Source: an uncultured Clostridia bacterium | Lineage (GTDB): Bacteria > Bacillota > Clostridia > Saccharofermentanales > Saccharofermentanaceae | DNA length: 34,056 bases | Reading direction: 5' to 3' | Assembly (NCBI GenBank): GCA_947167045.1 | Contig: CAMVGO010000024.1 | Span: 1 to 34,056 of the forward strand | In this document: piece after piece, positions 7,337 through 15,046 of the stretch | Position numbering within the stretch: position 1 is the first letter of the stretch | How the letters are laid out: every line of letters begins with the position of its first letter | Notes under the pieces: model-generated | The model's database searches: none | What the model saw: only the letters and a program-made list of their open reading frames with translations | What the model was told of the DNA's origin: nothing | Made by a program: the position numbers and the translations under genes

Positions 7337-8583
7337 AAAATACTCCGTTCGTGATCCTTCTCATCCTGACCTTGATAGCGGAAGCTGCAGCCTGCTTCAT
7401 CATGGTCACGAAAATACAGGATATCAGGACTGATCCTGTCAAGGTAAACGAGTGCATGTATTCCATAATGGAGAATTACGGAGATACTTCAAAGTACAAT
7501 ACTCAGCTCGATTATACCGTTCTTGATAATGACGGCGGCCTCATCTACAAGACACGTGACGGACTTAGCGAGACGGTAAATGATGCGATCAAGACAAGAG
7601 GTCTCATACTGGATCTTGAAGTCGGCGGGGAAGTCATAGGAAAGGTCATCTTTGATTACAACATGGGCGAGCAGATCGAAGGGATCAGGATGAATATAAT
7701 CATCTTGTTTTCCATCGTTGCCGTCATTCAGATCCTCATCATCATTATCTGGTATATCTACCTTAAGAGGACTCTCATAACGCCGTTTTCGAAGCTCAAT
7801 GATTTTGCTGTAAGGGTCGCGGGAGGCAATCTCGACCTGCCTCTCGAGATGGATAAGGGACATGTTTTCGGTGCCTTTACTGAAAGCTTCGACCTCATGA
7901 GACATGAGCTCAGGAAAGCGAGACTTGCAGAGAAGAAAGCTAGCGACGACAAGAAGGAAATGGTCGCCAAATTATCGCACGATATCAAGACGCCTGTTGC
8001 ATCTATAAAGTCAACTTCAGAGATCGGAATGGAACTCACCAAAGAGGAGCGCACCAGGGAGATGTTCGGAGTTATCAATGCAAAGACAGATCAGATCAAG
8101 TCTCTTGTTGACAACCTCTTCACATCAAGTGTTCAGGACATCACGGAGATTGAAGTCAATCCCGGAATGCAGCCTTCGGATATTGTAGCGGGCCTGATCA
8201 GGAATGCCGATTATCTGGGCCGTGCAGACAGTTTTACCATTCCGGAATGCAGTGTCTTTTTCGATAAACTGAGACTTCAGCAGGTATTCGACAACCTCTT
8301 CATGAACTCATATAAATATGCTGATACGGAAATCTCGGTCAATGCGGAGATAAGTGGTGATTATCTCGTTATCAGGGTCGCCGACAAAGGTCCGGGCGTT
8401 AAGGAAGAGGAAATCCCTCTGCTCATGGAAAAATACAGAAGGGGCAGCAACGCCAGCGACAAGGACGGAGCAGGGCTGGGCCTTTATCTGACAAACTATT
8501 TCATGGAAAAGATGGACGGCCAGCTCTCTCTCAAGAATCTCGAGCCCGGCTTTGAAGCGGCCGTATATCTCAGGCTTGTGTAA
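7333..8583 (+). CDS. Sensor histidine kinase HK2, 416 aa
   Basis: The classical layout is membrane segment 1 (about 6-25), an extracellular sensor of about 90 residues (30-118), membrane segment 2 (about 120-144), a HAMP linker (about 145-200), then the kinase core. The H box KLSHDIKTPVASIKS holds H216. The N box is NLFMNSYKYA (N325), the G1 box is ADKGPGV (D351) and the G2 box is DGAGLGLYLTNYF (378-390). All catalytic elements are intact. It overlaps RR2 by four bases. The extracellular loop is larger than in Bce-type intramembrane sensors, so it may detect its ligand directly or through the upstream lipoprotein. Downstream lie transposon debris and an integrated element instead of an obvious target operon. 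Confidence 0.92.
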   Translation: MKNTPFVILLILTLIAEAAACFIMVTKIQDIRTDPVKVNECMYSIMENYGDTSKYNTQLDYTVLDNDGGLIYKTRDGLSETVNDAIKTRGLILDLEVGGEVIGKVIFDYNMGEQIEGIRMNIIILFSIVAVIQILIIIIWYIYLKRTLITPFSKLNDFAVRVAGGNLDLPLEMDKGHVFGAFTESFDLMRHELRKARLAEKKASDDKKEMVAKLSHDIKTPVASIKSTSEIGMELTKEERTREMFGVINAKTDQIKSLVDNLFTSSVQDITEIEVNPGMQPSDIVAGLIRNADYLGRADSFTIPECSVFFDKLRLQQVFDNLFMNSYKYADTEISVNAEISGDYLVIRVADKGPGVKEEEIPLLMEKYRRGSNASDKDGAGLGLYLTNYFMEKMDGQLSLKNLEPGFEAAVYLRLV

Positions 8584-8624
8584 GGGCAGAAGACGTCTGA
8601 ATTGATGTGCAGTTTTTTGCATAG

Positions 8625-9185
8625 GTGCTTTTGCTGATTGGCATCCAGCGTGCAGATGCCGGAGCAGATAAAAAGCGCGCACGATACCACTCGAGCATGC
8701 TAGATTCAAACATGCTGGCACATGGCGAGAAATGGGCGGATATCAGGGAGAGTTATGTTATCTTCATAACAGAGAATGATGTCCTAGGGTTAAACAAGCC
8801 TATCTACCACATTGATAGATACATCTCCGAATGTGACTATTTGCCTTTCAACGACGGAGAGCATATCATATATGTAAACGGTGCGATGAAAGGATCTGAC
8901 ACGGCACTTGCCAAGCTCATGAGCGATTTCTTCTGCACGGAAGCAAAAGACATGAACTATAAGGAATTATCTGAAAAAGTCAGATACTTCAAGGAGTCTG
9001 AGAAAGGAGTTGAGCGTATGTTTGATTCTTTGGAAGATATGAGAAACGAAGCCGTCTCGGAAGCTACGATTGAGTATGCTAAAAAGATGATTGCAAGAGG
9101 TAAACTCACACTTGAAGAAATAGCTGAGGATTTAGGTCTTCCACTCGATAAGGTAAAGGAGCTTGCAGAATCCGAGCCTGCTTAG
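8625..9185 (+). pseudogene. PD-(D/E)XK nuclease family transposase, 5'-truncated remnant
   Basis: The reading frame matches the middle and C-terminal parts of the Rpn/PD-(D/E)XK putative transposase family common in Lachnospiraceae. Family sequences here are KKRARYHSSMLDSNML, YVIFITENDVLG, PIYHIDRYI, HIIYVNGAMKGSDTALAKL and KVRYFKESEKGVERM. The N-terminal part of roughly 80-100 residues with the first catalytic Asp is missing: a stop codon (TAG 8622-8624) precedes the GTG at 8625, and the usual EIQ of the nuclease core reads GIQ. The C-terminal end KLTLEEIAEDLGLPLDKVKEL is intact. The remnant starts about 40 bases after HK2, so an insertion followed by deletion is likely. The recombinase/nuclease should be inactive. 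Confidence 0.8.
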
Positions 9186-9207
9186 TTTTTAGCATTGATT
9201 CTTGTAT

Positions 9208-9250
9208 GAACTGTTTCATTATGGATGAAGCAGTTCTTTTTGTGTTTTTT
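9208..9250 (+). terminator. Rho-independent terminator behind the transposase remnant
   Basis: GAACTGTTTCAT pairs with ATGAAGCAGTTC (12 bp including one G-U pair) around the loop TATGG, followed by TTTTTGTGTTTTTT. Confidence 0.85.
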
Positions 9251-9346
9251 CCAAGATATGATTCCTGAAGTGTTTCCGAGTAGTTGCTTGGAACTCTATT
9301 AGGTTATCCTGATTTTGGTGCTTCTGTTTATGAATCGAGGTGTAAC

Positions 9347-9727
9347 ATGACTAATATTTCTGTAGTAAAGATTAAGGCTGACAGATTTATTATCATCGAT
9401 AAAGATACCGGTGAGGTTTTGGATGATGCTCAAGGATACGGATATAAAAGTGTTAAGAAAGCGTATGCTGCATGGGCGTATAAAAAAAGAGACAGATCAA
9501 AAGACAGTGAAAGAGAAGCAAAGCGTCGGCATATCCGTCAGTGGTTAAAAGATCATAAGGAATTCACTTCGGAGCTTGAAATGTATGCATTTGATATTAC
9601 TGAAGGTTCCGGAGATCCCGATGAAAAAGTTGACACTAAACTGGTCAGAAAAATATTGAAAAAGCATCTGTTGGAAATTGATTTTACTCCTAATGAATTG
9701 TTGAAAGTTTGGAGAGGCAAATTCTGA
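9347..9727 (+). CDS. Small basic hypothetical protein, 126 aa
   Basis: The frame is open from 9284, but the ATG at 9347 has a CGAGG ribosome-binding site and is the likely start; the earlier part has no such site. The protein begins MTNISVVKIKADRFIIIDKD, continues with TGEVLDDAQGYGYKSVKKAY and a Lys/Arg-rich helix (about residues 50-72), and ends in a helical region. No membrane segment or enzyme motif is seen. Proteins of this look occur in accessory regions of Clostridia; I know no function. It lies 19 bases before the left attachment repeat of the mobile element, between that and the transposase remnant, so it is probably part of an older accessory insertion. Confidence 0.7.
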   Translation: MTNISVVKIKADRFIIIDKDTGEVLDDAQGYGYKSVKKAYAAWAYKKRDRSKDSEREAKRRHIRQWLKDHKEFTSELEMYAFDITEGSGDPDEKVDTKLVRKILKKHLLEIDFTPNELLKVWRGKF

Positions 9728-9746
9728 CGGTTAGTTTTTGAAAATC

Positions 9747-9762
9747 CGATTTAAGAACTATT
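9747..9762 (+). repeat. Left attachment repeat (attL core)
   Basis: CGATTTAAGAACTATT is identical to 16495-16510. The bases before (AAATC) and after (AGTTT) differ from those at the right copy, so the repeat is exactly 16 bp. It lies 19 bases after the stop of the small hypothetical gene. Confidence 0.75.
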
Positions 9763-9814
9763 AGTTTCTGAATCTTTTTCGAAGTGTTACCTGATGATAT
9801 ATCTTGTTACTTTG

Positions 9815-9851
9815 TTTTCTGAAATCCCTTGAAAATAAAGGCCTTTATACG
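9815..9851 (+). repeat. Left terminal inverted repeat of the IME
   Basis: The segment starting TTTCTGAAATCC and ending CTTTATACG is an imperfect inverted copy of 16453-16490, which read on the minus strand starts TTTCTGAGAAATCC and ends ACTTTATACG. It may be a core-type integrase or excisionase binding site. It lies 52 bases inside the left direct repeat, but only 4 bases inside the right one. Confidence 0.6.
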
Positions 9852-9884
9852 CATCTCGGACCTTATAACTGTTATCTTGTTTTA

Positions 9885-9934
9885 TTGCATGTTATTAACA
9901 TTTATGCAATTACAAGGGAAAATATAAGGGAAAG
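9885..9934 (+). promoter_or_regulatory. Left-end arm-type sites of the IME
   Basis: AAGGG starts at 9914 and 9926 (AAGGGAAAA, then AAGGGAAAG), a 12-bp spacing shared with the pair at 16409 and 16421. Arm-type sites of tyrosine integrases look like this. Just upstream, TTGCAT (9885-9890) and ATGCAA (9904-9909) flank the palindrome ATGTTATTAACAT; these half-sites also occur in the operators in front of the xre gene. The rest of the 340-base gap 9728-10067 is AT-rich, with a TATAAT at 9986-9991 and a GATAAT at 10044-10049 that could serve the lipoprotein gene. Confidence 0.5.
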
Positions 9935-10067
9935 AGAACCAGATAACACGAAGTAATACTTTATGGTAATCGGACTGTTGAAATGTATAATTGTTTTATA
10001 AGTAAGAAATCATAGTGGTCTTATAGTTATTCGACTGGTTATCGATAATAGGTGGGGACACATTATT

Positions 10068-12425
10068 ATGAAAAATACGAGAAAACTAGTTTCCTTGATT
10101 TTGTCTGTATCGATGATACTGTCAATTTACGGATGTTCGCTTTTTAAGAAGAAGGTAGTAACAAACGGAGAGATTATATCTGCTGATACTCCTTGGTATA
10201 ACTGTGAAGTTATAGAGTGTTCCGCAAAGCTTGATGAAGACCTTTTCGTTGAAAATCAGTGTCGGCAACAACCTATCGGCAAAATCTCAGATGGTTATGT
10301 GTTTGCATTCCAGGGCTTCGGCATGTCGGCGATAAATCTTTATCTTTATTCCGAGAAGGGCAAGCTGATAGCAGATATGGAGCTCTTATCGAAGTTCAAT
10401 GAAGCTTTTTCAGATATTAATTTGCCGGAATTAGAGATTTACAGAGATATTTATATCCAAGACGGATCTCTCAAATTGAAAGTTAATAATTTCAGTAATA
10501 AAGCAATAATGGTATTCGATATTGATATTATGACTGGCGGTATTAGTTTATCTGAGTCTCATGAGTTTTCACGAGCGTTAACATCAGCCTACGGAGAGAC
10601 TTACATTGACATCAGTCGAACAAGATGCGGAAAATATGATTTATATGCAAGTAAGTATGAAAATTTTAGTGTTCTTTCTGTTGGTCCTGATGGTGAAGAA
10701 TTCTGTTTTTCACCAGGTCCTGAGTTTGTAAAAGATCTCTCTGGTTATGTATCTGATTTTCTGCCTGTCAGCGATACGCAGGTGCTTTTCTTCGACTATC
10801 AGACTTTTAACTATTTCATATACGATGCTGCGAACCGAACATTATCCAAAGAAACATCTGATTACGAATGGATCAAGCCTTATTTTTCGTACTATCGCGA
10901 AGATAATTCCTATAATGTCGGCAGTGACGGAAAGGTGTATTTTATTACATCCGAAGCTATTGCAGTTCCTGACTTTGAGAACAAATGCATGAAAAATCTC
11001 ATTTCGTTCGAGAATGTGGATTTCAACAGAGCTCAGTTCGTCTCATATAAAACGGGAAGCCTTGTTTATAGTGCTTCTGAAGAGGCGGCTGAATTTGCAG
11101 TTTGGGACTGGTTCCCGGAAAGCGCTGAGTGTGTATTTGATATCTATAGGGCTACTAAAGCAAAGACAAATCCCAATGCTGGAAAAGCGGTAATTACAAC
11201 CGACGGGATATATGATGCCATGATATATGACGCCATATATACATTTAACAGGACGGATAAAGACTATTTCATAAAATTAGTACCCAATAAATATGATGAT
11301 AAGGAACGGGACTCGTATGGCACAGATGTTCCATATTTTTATACACAGGGTGAAGTAGGGAATCAGATGATGGTGGATCTGATGGCCGGAGACTGTCCTG
11401 ATGTAGTTTTCTATGTTTCGAGTCACAGCCAATTGAATAATGGTAATTGCATGATGGATCTGAAACCGTATTTCGAGAACAGCAAGGTAAAAAGCGACGT
11501 TTTCGGAAATATCGTTTCAGCTTGTGAGAGCAATGGTGGTCTATATGCAATGCCCTTATCGTTTGTTTTGGATGGCATTATAGTAGACAGGACAAACTAT
11601 GATGTATCAGGCAGCGGAATGACTTATGAACAGTTCGGGCAGTATACCGATTCTTACAGTAATGGAGTTAATCAAATTGCAAGAACCCAGACTGGATTTA
11701 TAAGCGAATGTATGAAGTGTGAATATGATCTCTTTGAAACTAATGGTGTCATAGATTTTAATGTTCCGGCATTCAAGGAATTGGCGGAATATACGGCGGA
11801 GAACGTGAACAATGTAGAATTACAGGATTATTTAAGGAGCCGAAAAAAAGATTATGCTCCTTCTGTCGGAATAGAAGGGTATCTCGGGTGGTTCAGTAGT
11901 GTTCATAGCGTTTCGTATAACTTCAAAGATGCTGATCTTGTAGGATTTCCGTCAGGTGATTCCCGTGGCCCTTCAGCTGAGATCAGACGATTCGTATCTA
12001 TAACACAAGGATCTAAATGCCCTGAAGGTTCTTGGAGATTTATTGAGATGCTCTTAAGTCAAGAAATCCAAACCAATCTTTGTAAGCCAACTGAAACTTT
12101 ATCATCTCAAAATTCTTTCCCTATCAATCGTAAAGCCTTTGATGAAGTAGGGGAAATATGTATAGATACTTTTAATCATAGAATGGAAATTGAATCCTCT
12201 TATGCATTTGGCGGTGGTATATCAACTGTTCAGGCAGAGAAAGGTGACTTGGAAACAATTAAAAATATTACAGAATCGGTAACCCATATCGTCAGATCAG
12301 ATGCAGCTATAGAAATAATCATATATGAAGAGATTCAGCCATATCTGGTAGGGGATAAATCTATTGATGATGTTATTAAGATAATGAATGACCGGGCACG
12401 GACTGTAATTAACGAAAGAAATTAG
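10068..12425 (+). CDS. Large solute-binding-like lipoprotein, IME cargo, 785 aa
   Basis: A lipoprotein signal peptide (KNTRKLVSLILSVSMILSIY, then GC) puts the lipidated Cys at residue 23. Residues of about 30-370 form a beta-rich region with repeated strand pairs that could be a propeller-like domain. From about 380 the protein resembles extracellular solute-binding proteins of ABC importers: GDCPDVVFYV (a family-1-like GxxPDVV motif), MDLKPYFENS, ACESNGGLYAMPLSF and, near the end, GSWRFIEMLLSQE. No permease or ATPase gene accompanies it in the element, so it is an orphan. It could serve a host transporter, sense a ligand, or act at the surface in conjugation; none of these is shown. The start has GGTGGGG upstream. 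A shared terminator separates it from the relaxase gene. Confidence 0.85.
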   Translation: MKNTRKLVSLILSVSMILSIYGCSLFKKKVVTNGEIISADTPWYNCEVIECSAKLDEDLFVENQCRQQPIGKISDGYVFAFQGFGMSAINLYLYSEKGKLIADMELLSKFNEAFSDINLPELEIYRDIYIQDGSLKLKVNNFSNKAIMVFDIDIMTGGISLSESHEFSRALTSAYGETYIDISRTRCGKYDLYASKYENFSVLSVGPDGEEFCFSPGPEFVKDLSGYVSDFLPVSDTQVLFFDYQTFNYFIYDAANRTLSKETSDYEWIKPYFSYYREDNSYNVGSDGKVYFITSEAIAVPDFENKCMKNLISFENVDFNRAQFVSYKTGSLVYSASEEAAEFAVWDWFPESAECVFDIYRATKAKTNPNAGKAVITTDGIYDAMIYDAIYTFNRTDKDYFIKLVPNKYDDKERDSYGTDVPYFYTQGEVGNQMMVDLMAGDCPDVVFYVSSHSQLNNGNCMMDLKPYFENSKVKSDVFGNIVSACESNGGLYAMPLSFVLDGIIVDRTNYDVSGSGMTYEQFGQYTDSYSNGVNQIARTQTGFISECMKCEYDLFETNGVIDFNVPAFKELAEYTAENVNNVELQDYLRSRKKDYAPSVGIEGYLGWFSSVHSVSYNFKDADLVGFPSGDSRGPSAEIRRFVSITQGSKCPEGSWRFIEMLLSQEIQTNLCKPTETLSSQNSFPINRKAFDEVGEICIDTFNHRMEIESSYAFGGGISTVQAEKGDLETIKNITESVTHIVRSDAAIEIIIYEEIQPYLVGDKSIDDVIKIMNDRARTVINERN

Positions 12426-12465
12426 TGAAGTGTTATGCTTTGATATAAGACAATGTAACATGAAA

Positions 12466-12495
12466 CAGGCGCCTTAACTGGCGCCTGCTTCTTTT
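12466..12495 (+). terminator. Terminator between cargo and relaxase genes
   Basis: CAGGCGCC pairs perfectly with GGCGCCTG around TTAACT, followed by CTTCTTTT. It sits 40 bases behind the lipoprotein stop and 6-15 bases before the convergent relaxase stop, so it may act in both directions, better on the plus strand. Confidence 0.8.
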
Positions 12496-12501
12496 ATAAG
12501 T

Positions 12502-13821
12502 TTATCTTACTGACGGTTTCTTTTTCTTAGCCGGCATCTCTTGTGTTTTCATTGTCCTTTGTTCTATCCTCTTAGCCCTGTCATCCTTAATCTTTTCGAT
12601 TGCCTTTATAGGATTTAGGAATTCCTTAAAGGCTTCAACAAGCCCCTTGGTTTCTATAAAATCCGTAAATTGCTGAACTTTCTTCTTTAGAAAGGACACT
12701 TCAGCCTTGAGATCATTGATTTTTATCTTTAGCGTTCTTGCTTCGAACTCATACTGGTGATAGAGCCTTTCGAGCGTGTCTGCAAGCTGATATCTTGCTA
12801 TCAGTTTGTCGTATATTGTTTTAGGAAGCTTTACCATAGGTTCTTTGCCGAACATGGAGGGGACAGGTGTTACTTTTGATTCTATCTCCTGTATTTCTGC
12901 ATAAGACGGCTTCATCGCTTCGGCGATGCCATTAATTTCTTCCTGCTTCGATCTGATCTTAAGCTCTGCCGCTTCGATCCGTTCCTTTATTTGCTTTAAC
13001 TCTTCTTCCTGTTCGTCGATTACTTCGTAATTGCTCTGAATCTGAGAATCGGTAGCATCTATCAGGGATATAGCTTCCTCTTTCTCGGAGTTCAGGATCT
13101 CGAGCTCTGCTTCAGCCTCTTCCTTCTCGCGCATGGCAGCCTTGTATTCAGGTATGGAGTAATTATCACGGACTATGCCGAGCACTTCTGTCTCTATGCC
13201 TTTTTCTTTGCACAGTTCTTCGAGGAAATCTCTTTCCCTCTGTTGCCAGTGCATTGTCTCAGTATCGTTCTTGCCTATAGCAGGAGCGATACCCATTTCC
13301 TGTAATCCTTTAGATAAGCTGTTCCTTGTGGAAAGTCCTGTCTTATATCCGTGTGCTACGGGTATATAGTCCAGGTGCAGGTGAGGGGTAGCCTCATCCA
13401 TATGGAGTACTGCATTGAACAGTATTAGGTTTGGATTCCTCTCCTGAAACGTTCTTGCATATTCGTCCAATACTTCTTTAGCTAGCCTTGCCGCTTCCGT
13501 GATGTTGCCGTTCTCGTCGAGAATACCCGTATCGTCTCTTTTACCGATCTGAACTACGTTCTCATAAAAGACTTTCTCGTTATTCTTAGACTGCTTTACT
13601 TTTGAAAGATAGTTTCCTATCTTCCTGTCGTTCCTTTTTTGCTTAGCGTTATAATCAGCCACCGCCTTTCCGAAGATTTCTTCGTAGGCTTTTTCTATCG
13701 GGATCTGAACATAGATCACATTCATAGATGTTCTGGATGCATCTACGTTCTTGGCTATGAATTCTCTGTTGTTATGGTTTATACTGCCTTTACCTTTTAC
13801 GAATGATATGGTTTTTGCCAT
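12502..13821 (-). CDS. mobV: MobV-family relaxase (Mob/Pre), 439 aa
   Basis: The enzyme nicks oriT and pilots the single strand during conjugative mobilization. The MobV signature HMDEATPHLHLDYIPV at residues 140-155 supplies the H-x-D-E and P-H-x-H metal ligands. An N-terminal HNNRE (16-20) corresponds to the HNxR motif I. A long coiled coil follows (about 215-305), then a second helical region (about 340-395) and a very basic C-terminus ending AKKKKPSVR. Its length is normal for the family. The ATG has AAAGGAGG at the right distance. It is transcribed behind the excisionase gene with the oriT-like hairpins between the two, the usual MobV arrangement. Without a coupling protein or T4SS in the element, a helper must supply them. 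Confidence 0.92.
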   Translation of the reverse strand: MAKTISFVKGKGSINHNNREFIAKNVDASRTSMNVIYVQIPIEKAYEEIFGKAVADYNAKQKRNDRKIGNYLSKVKQSKNNEKVFYENVVQIGKRDDTGILDENGNITEAARLAKEVLDEYARTFQERNPNLILFNAVLHMDEATPHLHLDYIPVAHGYKTGLSTRNSLSKGLQEMGIAPAIGKNDTETMHWQQRERDFLEELCKEKGIETEVLGIVRDNYSIPEYKAAMREKEEAEAELEILNSEKEEAISLIDATDSQIQSNYEVIDEQEEELKQIKERIEAAELKIRSKQEEINGIAEAMKPSYAEIQEIESKVTPVPSMFGKEPMVKLPKTIYDKLIARYQLADTLERLYHQYEFEARTLKIKINDLKAEVSFLKKKVQQFTDFIETKGLVEAFKEFLNPIKAIEKIKDDRAKRIEQRTMKTQEMPAKKKKPSVR

Positions 13822-13875
13822 CGGATCTACCTCCTTTCTTTAAGTGATATTTAGCTTGACTCTTGAAGCTGTCTT

Positions 13876-13936
13876 GTTACTTCTGACAGAAGTAACGCCT
13901 TATGAGTTTTGACACTGCGTATCAAAACTCAAGGCG
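13876..13936 (-). other. Probable oriT of the MobV system
   Basis: Two inverted repeats lie in the 128-base gap upstream of the relaxase. The first (13876-13896) pairs GTTACTTCTG with CAGAAGTAAC. The second (13896-13936) pairs GAGTTTTGA with TCAAAACTC around the loop CACTGCGTA and is extended by CGCCTT/AAGGCG with a 2-base bulge. MobV origins (pMV158 type) have a hairpin of this size with the nick near a G|T step in the loop; here GCG|TA is the candidate. The nick is inferred, not seen. A small CCCC-TTC-GGGG hairpin follows at 13937-13947. Confidence 0.65.
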
Positions 13937-13949
13937 CCCCTTCGGGGGA

Positions 13950-14177
13950 TTACTCGGAATAGAGGTCTATTCCTCGTACCACGTTCTGGTCCCTAAGGTC
14001 TCGTCCTTCGTTCAGACGAAGGAAAGCTTCCAACGTGTCGCCACGTATGAGAAGCTTTCTCCCGACCTTAAGGACCGGCAGCTTTTTCCATTCGATTAGC
14101 TTACGGAGAGTGTTTCTACCTATCCCCGTAAACTCCGCTGCCTCGTCGATCGAATACGCTATCCTTATGTTCTGCAT
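13950..14177 (-). CDS. xis: Excisionase/helix-turn-helix DNA-binding protein, 75 aa
   Basis: A small MerR-like winged helix of the excisionase family: the N-terminal IAYSIDEAAEFTGIGRNTLR is the helix-turn-helix, and KLPVLKVGRKLLIRGDTLEAFL is the wing and following helix, as in Tn916-type Xis proteins. It binds the element's ends and biases the integrase towards excision. The ATG has AAAGGAG upstream. It lies divergent from xre, behind a near-consensus promoter (TTGACA, 17 bp, TATATT) that is surrounded by TTGCAT-type operator sites, so the XRE regulator probably represses excision and mobilization together. Confidence 0.87.
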   Translation of the reverse strand: MQNIRIAYSIDEAAEFTGIGRNTLRKLIEWKKLPVLKVGRKLLIRGDTLEAFLRLNEGRDLRDQNVVRGIDLYSE

Positions 14178-14195
14178 CTGAGCACTCTCCTTTCT

Positions 14196-14297
14196 GTTGC
14201 ATTATGCAACTTTTGATATTGCATAATATAAAGCCTCAACTTAAATATGTCAAGCATTATGCAATTTTGTAATATTTCTAAAAGTTGCATATTGCAT
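14196..14297. promoter_or_regulatory. Operator cluster of TTGCATNATGCAA sites between xis and xre
   Basis: Four related sites occur in about 100 bases: GTTGCATTATGCAAC (14196-14210, palindromic), TTGCATAAT (14219-14227, half-site), GCATTATGCAA (14254-14264) and TTGCATATTGCAT (14285-14297). They overlap the -10 box of the minus-strand promoter and the -35 box of the plus-strand promoter. This is the arrangement expected for an autoregulating XRE repressor controlling divergent genes. Confidence 0.7.
14225..14253 (-). promoter_or_regulatory. Promoter for xis and mobV
   Basis: Read on the minus strand, TTGACA (14248-14253), a 17-base spacer and TATATT (14225-14230) give a strong sigma-70-type promoter pointing to the excisionase gene. 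The -10 box lies within operator site two. Confidence 0.7.
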
Positions 14298-14320
14298 TTT
14301 GTTTTCCCTTGTGATAGAGT
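14292..14320 (+). promoter_or_regulatory. Promoter for xre
   Basis: TTGCAT (14292-14297), a 17-base spacer and TAGAGT (14315-14320) point to the xre gene. The -35 box is part of operator site four, so bound repressor would block it. Confidence 0.55.
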
Positions 14321-14351
14321 AACCACATGAACCTTTGAGGAGGCATTTCGT

Positions 14352-14963
14352 ATGAGTAATAAAGAGCTTAGAAAGCTAATCGGTAGTAGAGCCAAACAAA
14401 GGAGATTGGAATTAGGTCTTAATCAGCAGTATGTAGCTGACAAGATGGATGTAAACAAATCCACGATCCAGAGATATGAAGCGGGAGCCATAGACAATAC
14501 CAAGAAACTCGTTCTTGAAGGTCTGGCAGAAACGCTTCATGTTTCAGTCGAGTGGTTGAAGGGAGAAACGGAAGAATACACATCAGACATTACGGACGAG
14601 AAGGATCTTAAGATAAAGGATATTTTCGGAAGACTTACCTGTATCGAACAGGAAGATCTCAAAGATGAAGAATATAACTTTTCTAAAGATCTTCTAATCT
14701 TTATGTTAAGCGAATACGAATCGTTCTTAGATTCGTTCCGCTCAGGATGTGAGAAGTACAAGGGTAATCAGAGAGGAAAGAACATTGCAAAGGCAACGGG
14801 CTTCGGTTCCGTTGAAGAATATAACGAAGTAATGTTCCTCAGAGAGATAACCCACACGATAAACGCCTTCAACGAATTAGAGGTAATACTCAGAAATTAC
14901 TCGAAGGATTCAAATGAAGCATACATGCAGCTGAAGAGACTGATGTTCCAGCAGGAAGAATAG
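14352..14963 (+). CDS. XRE-family transcriptional regulator, 203 aa
   Basis: Residues of about 8-66 form a Cro/CI-type helix-turn-helix: SRAKQRRLELGLNQQYVADK followed by MDVNKSTIQRYEAG. The C-terminal part (about 75-203) is helical, acidic and not recognised; it may be for dimerization or signal response. There is no RecA-cleavage Ala-Gly with Ser/Lys dyad that I can see, so classic SOS cleavage is not supported. The ATG has GAGGAGG eight bases upstream. It is divergent from xis-mobV and followed by the integrase on the same strand. By position and operator layout it is the switch protein of the element. Confidence 0.9.
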   Translation: MSNKELRKLIGSRAKQRRLELGLNQQYVADKMDVNKSTIQRYEAGAIDNTKKLVLEGLAETLHVSVEWLKGETEEYTSDITDEKDLKIKDIFGRLTCIEQEDLKDEEYNFSKDLLIFMLSEYESFLDSFRSGCEKYKGNQRGKNIAKATGFGSVEEYNEVMFLREITHTINAFNELEVILRNYSKDSNEAYMQLKRLMFQQEE

Positions 14964-15046
14964 TAAAGCAATCGGATTTATCGTATAGTATCAAATTAGC
15001 ATTTCAACAGTTCCGATTGCCGGATTAAAGAAAGGAATTAATTAAA

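Noticed and set aside
7489..7905. 138-codon minus-strand frame opposite HK2
   Set aside because: HK2 has intact kinase motifs across this segment, and the opposite frame has no features.
9728..10067. CRISPR array or plasmid origin in the AT-rich gap
   Set aside because: The repeats are few, short and unevenly spaced, and no replication or cas gene is present; they fit recombination sites.
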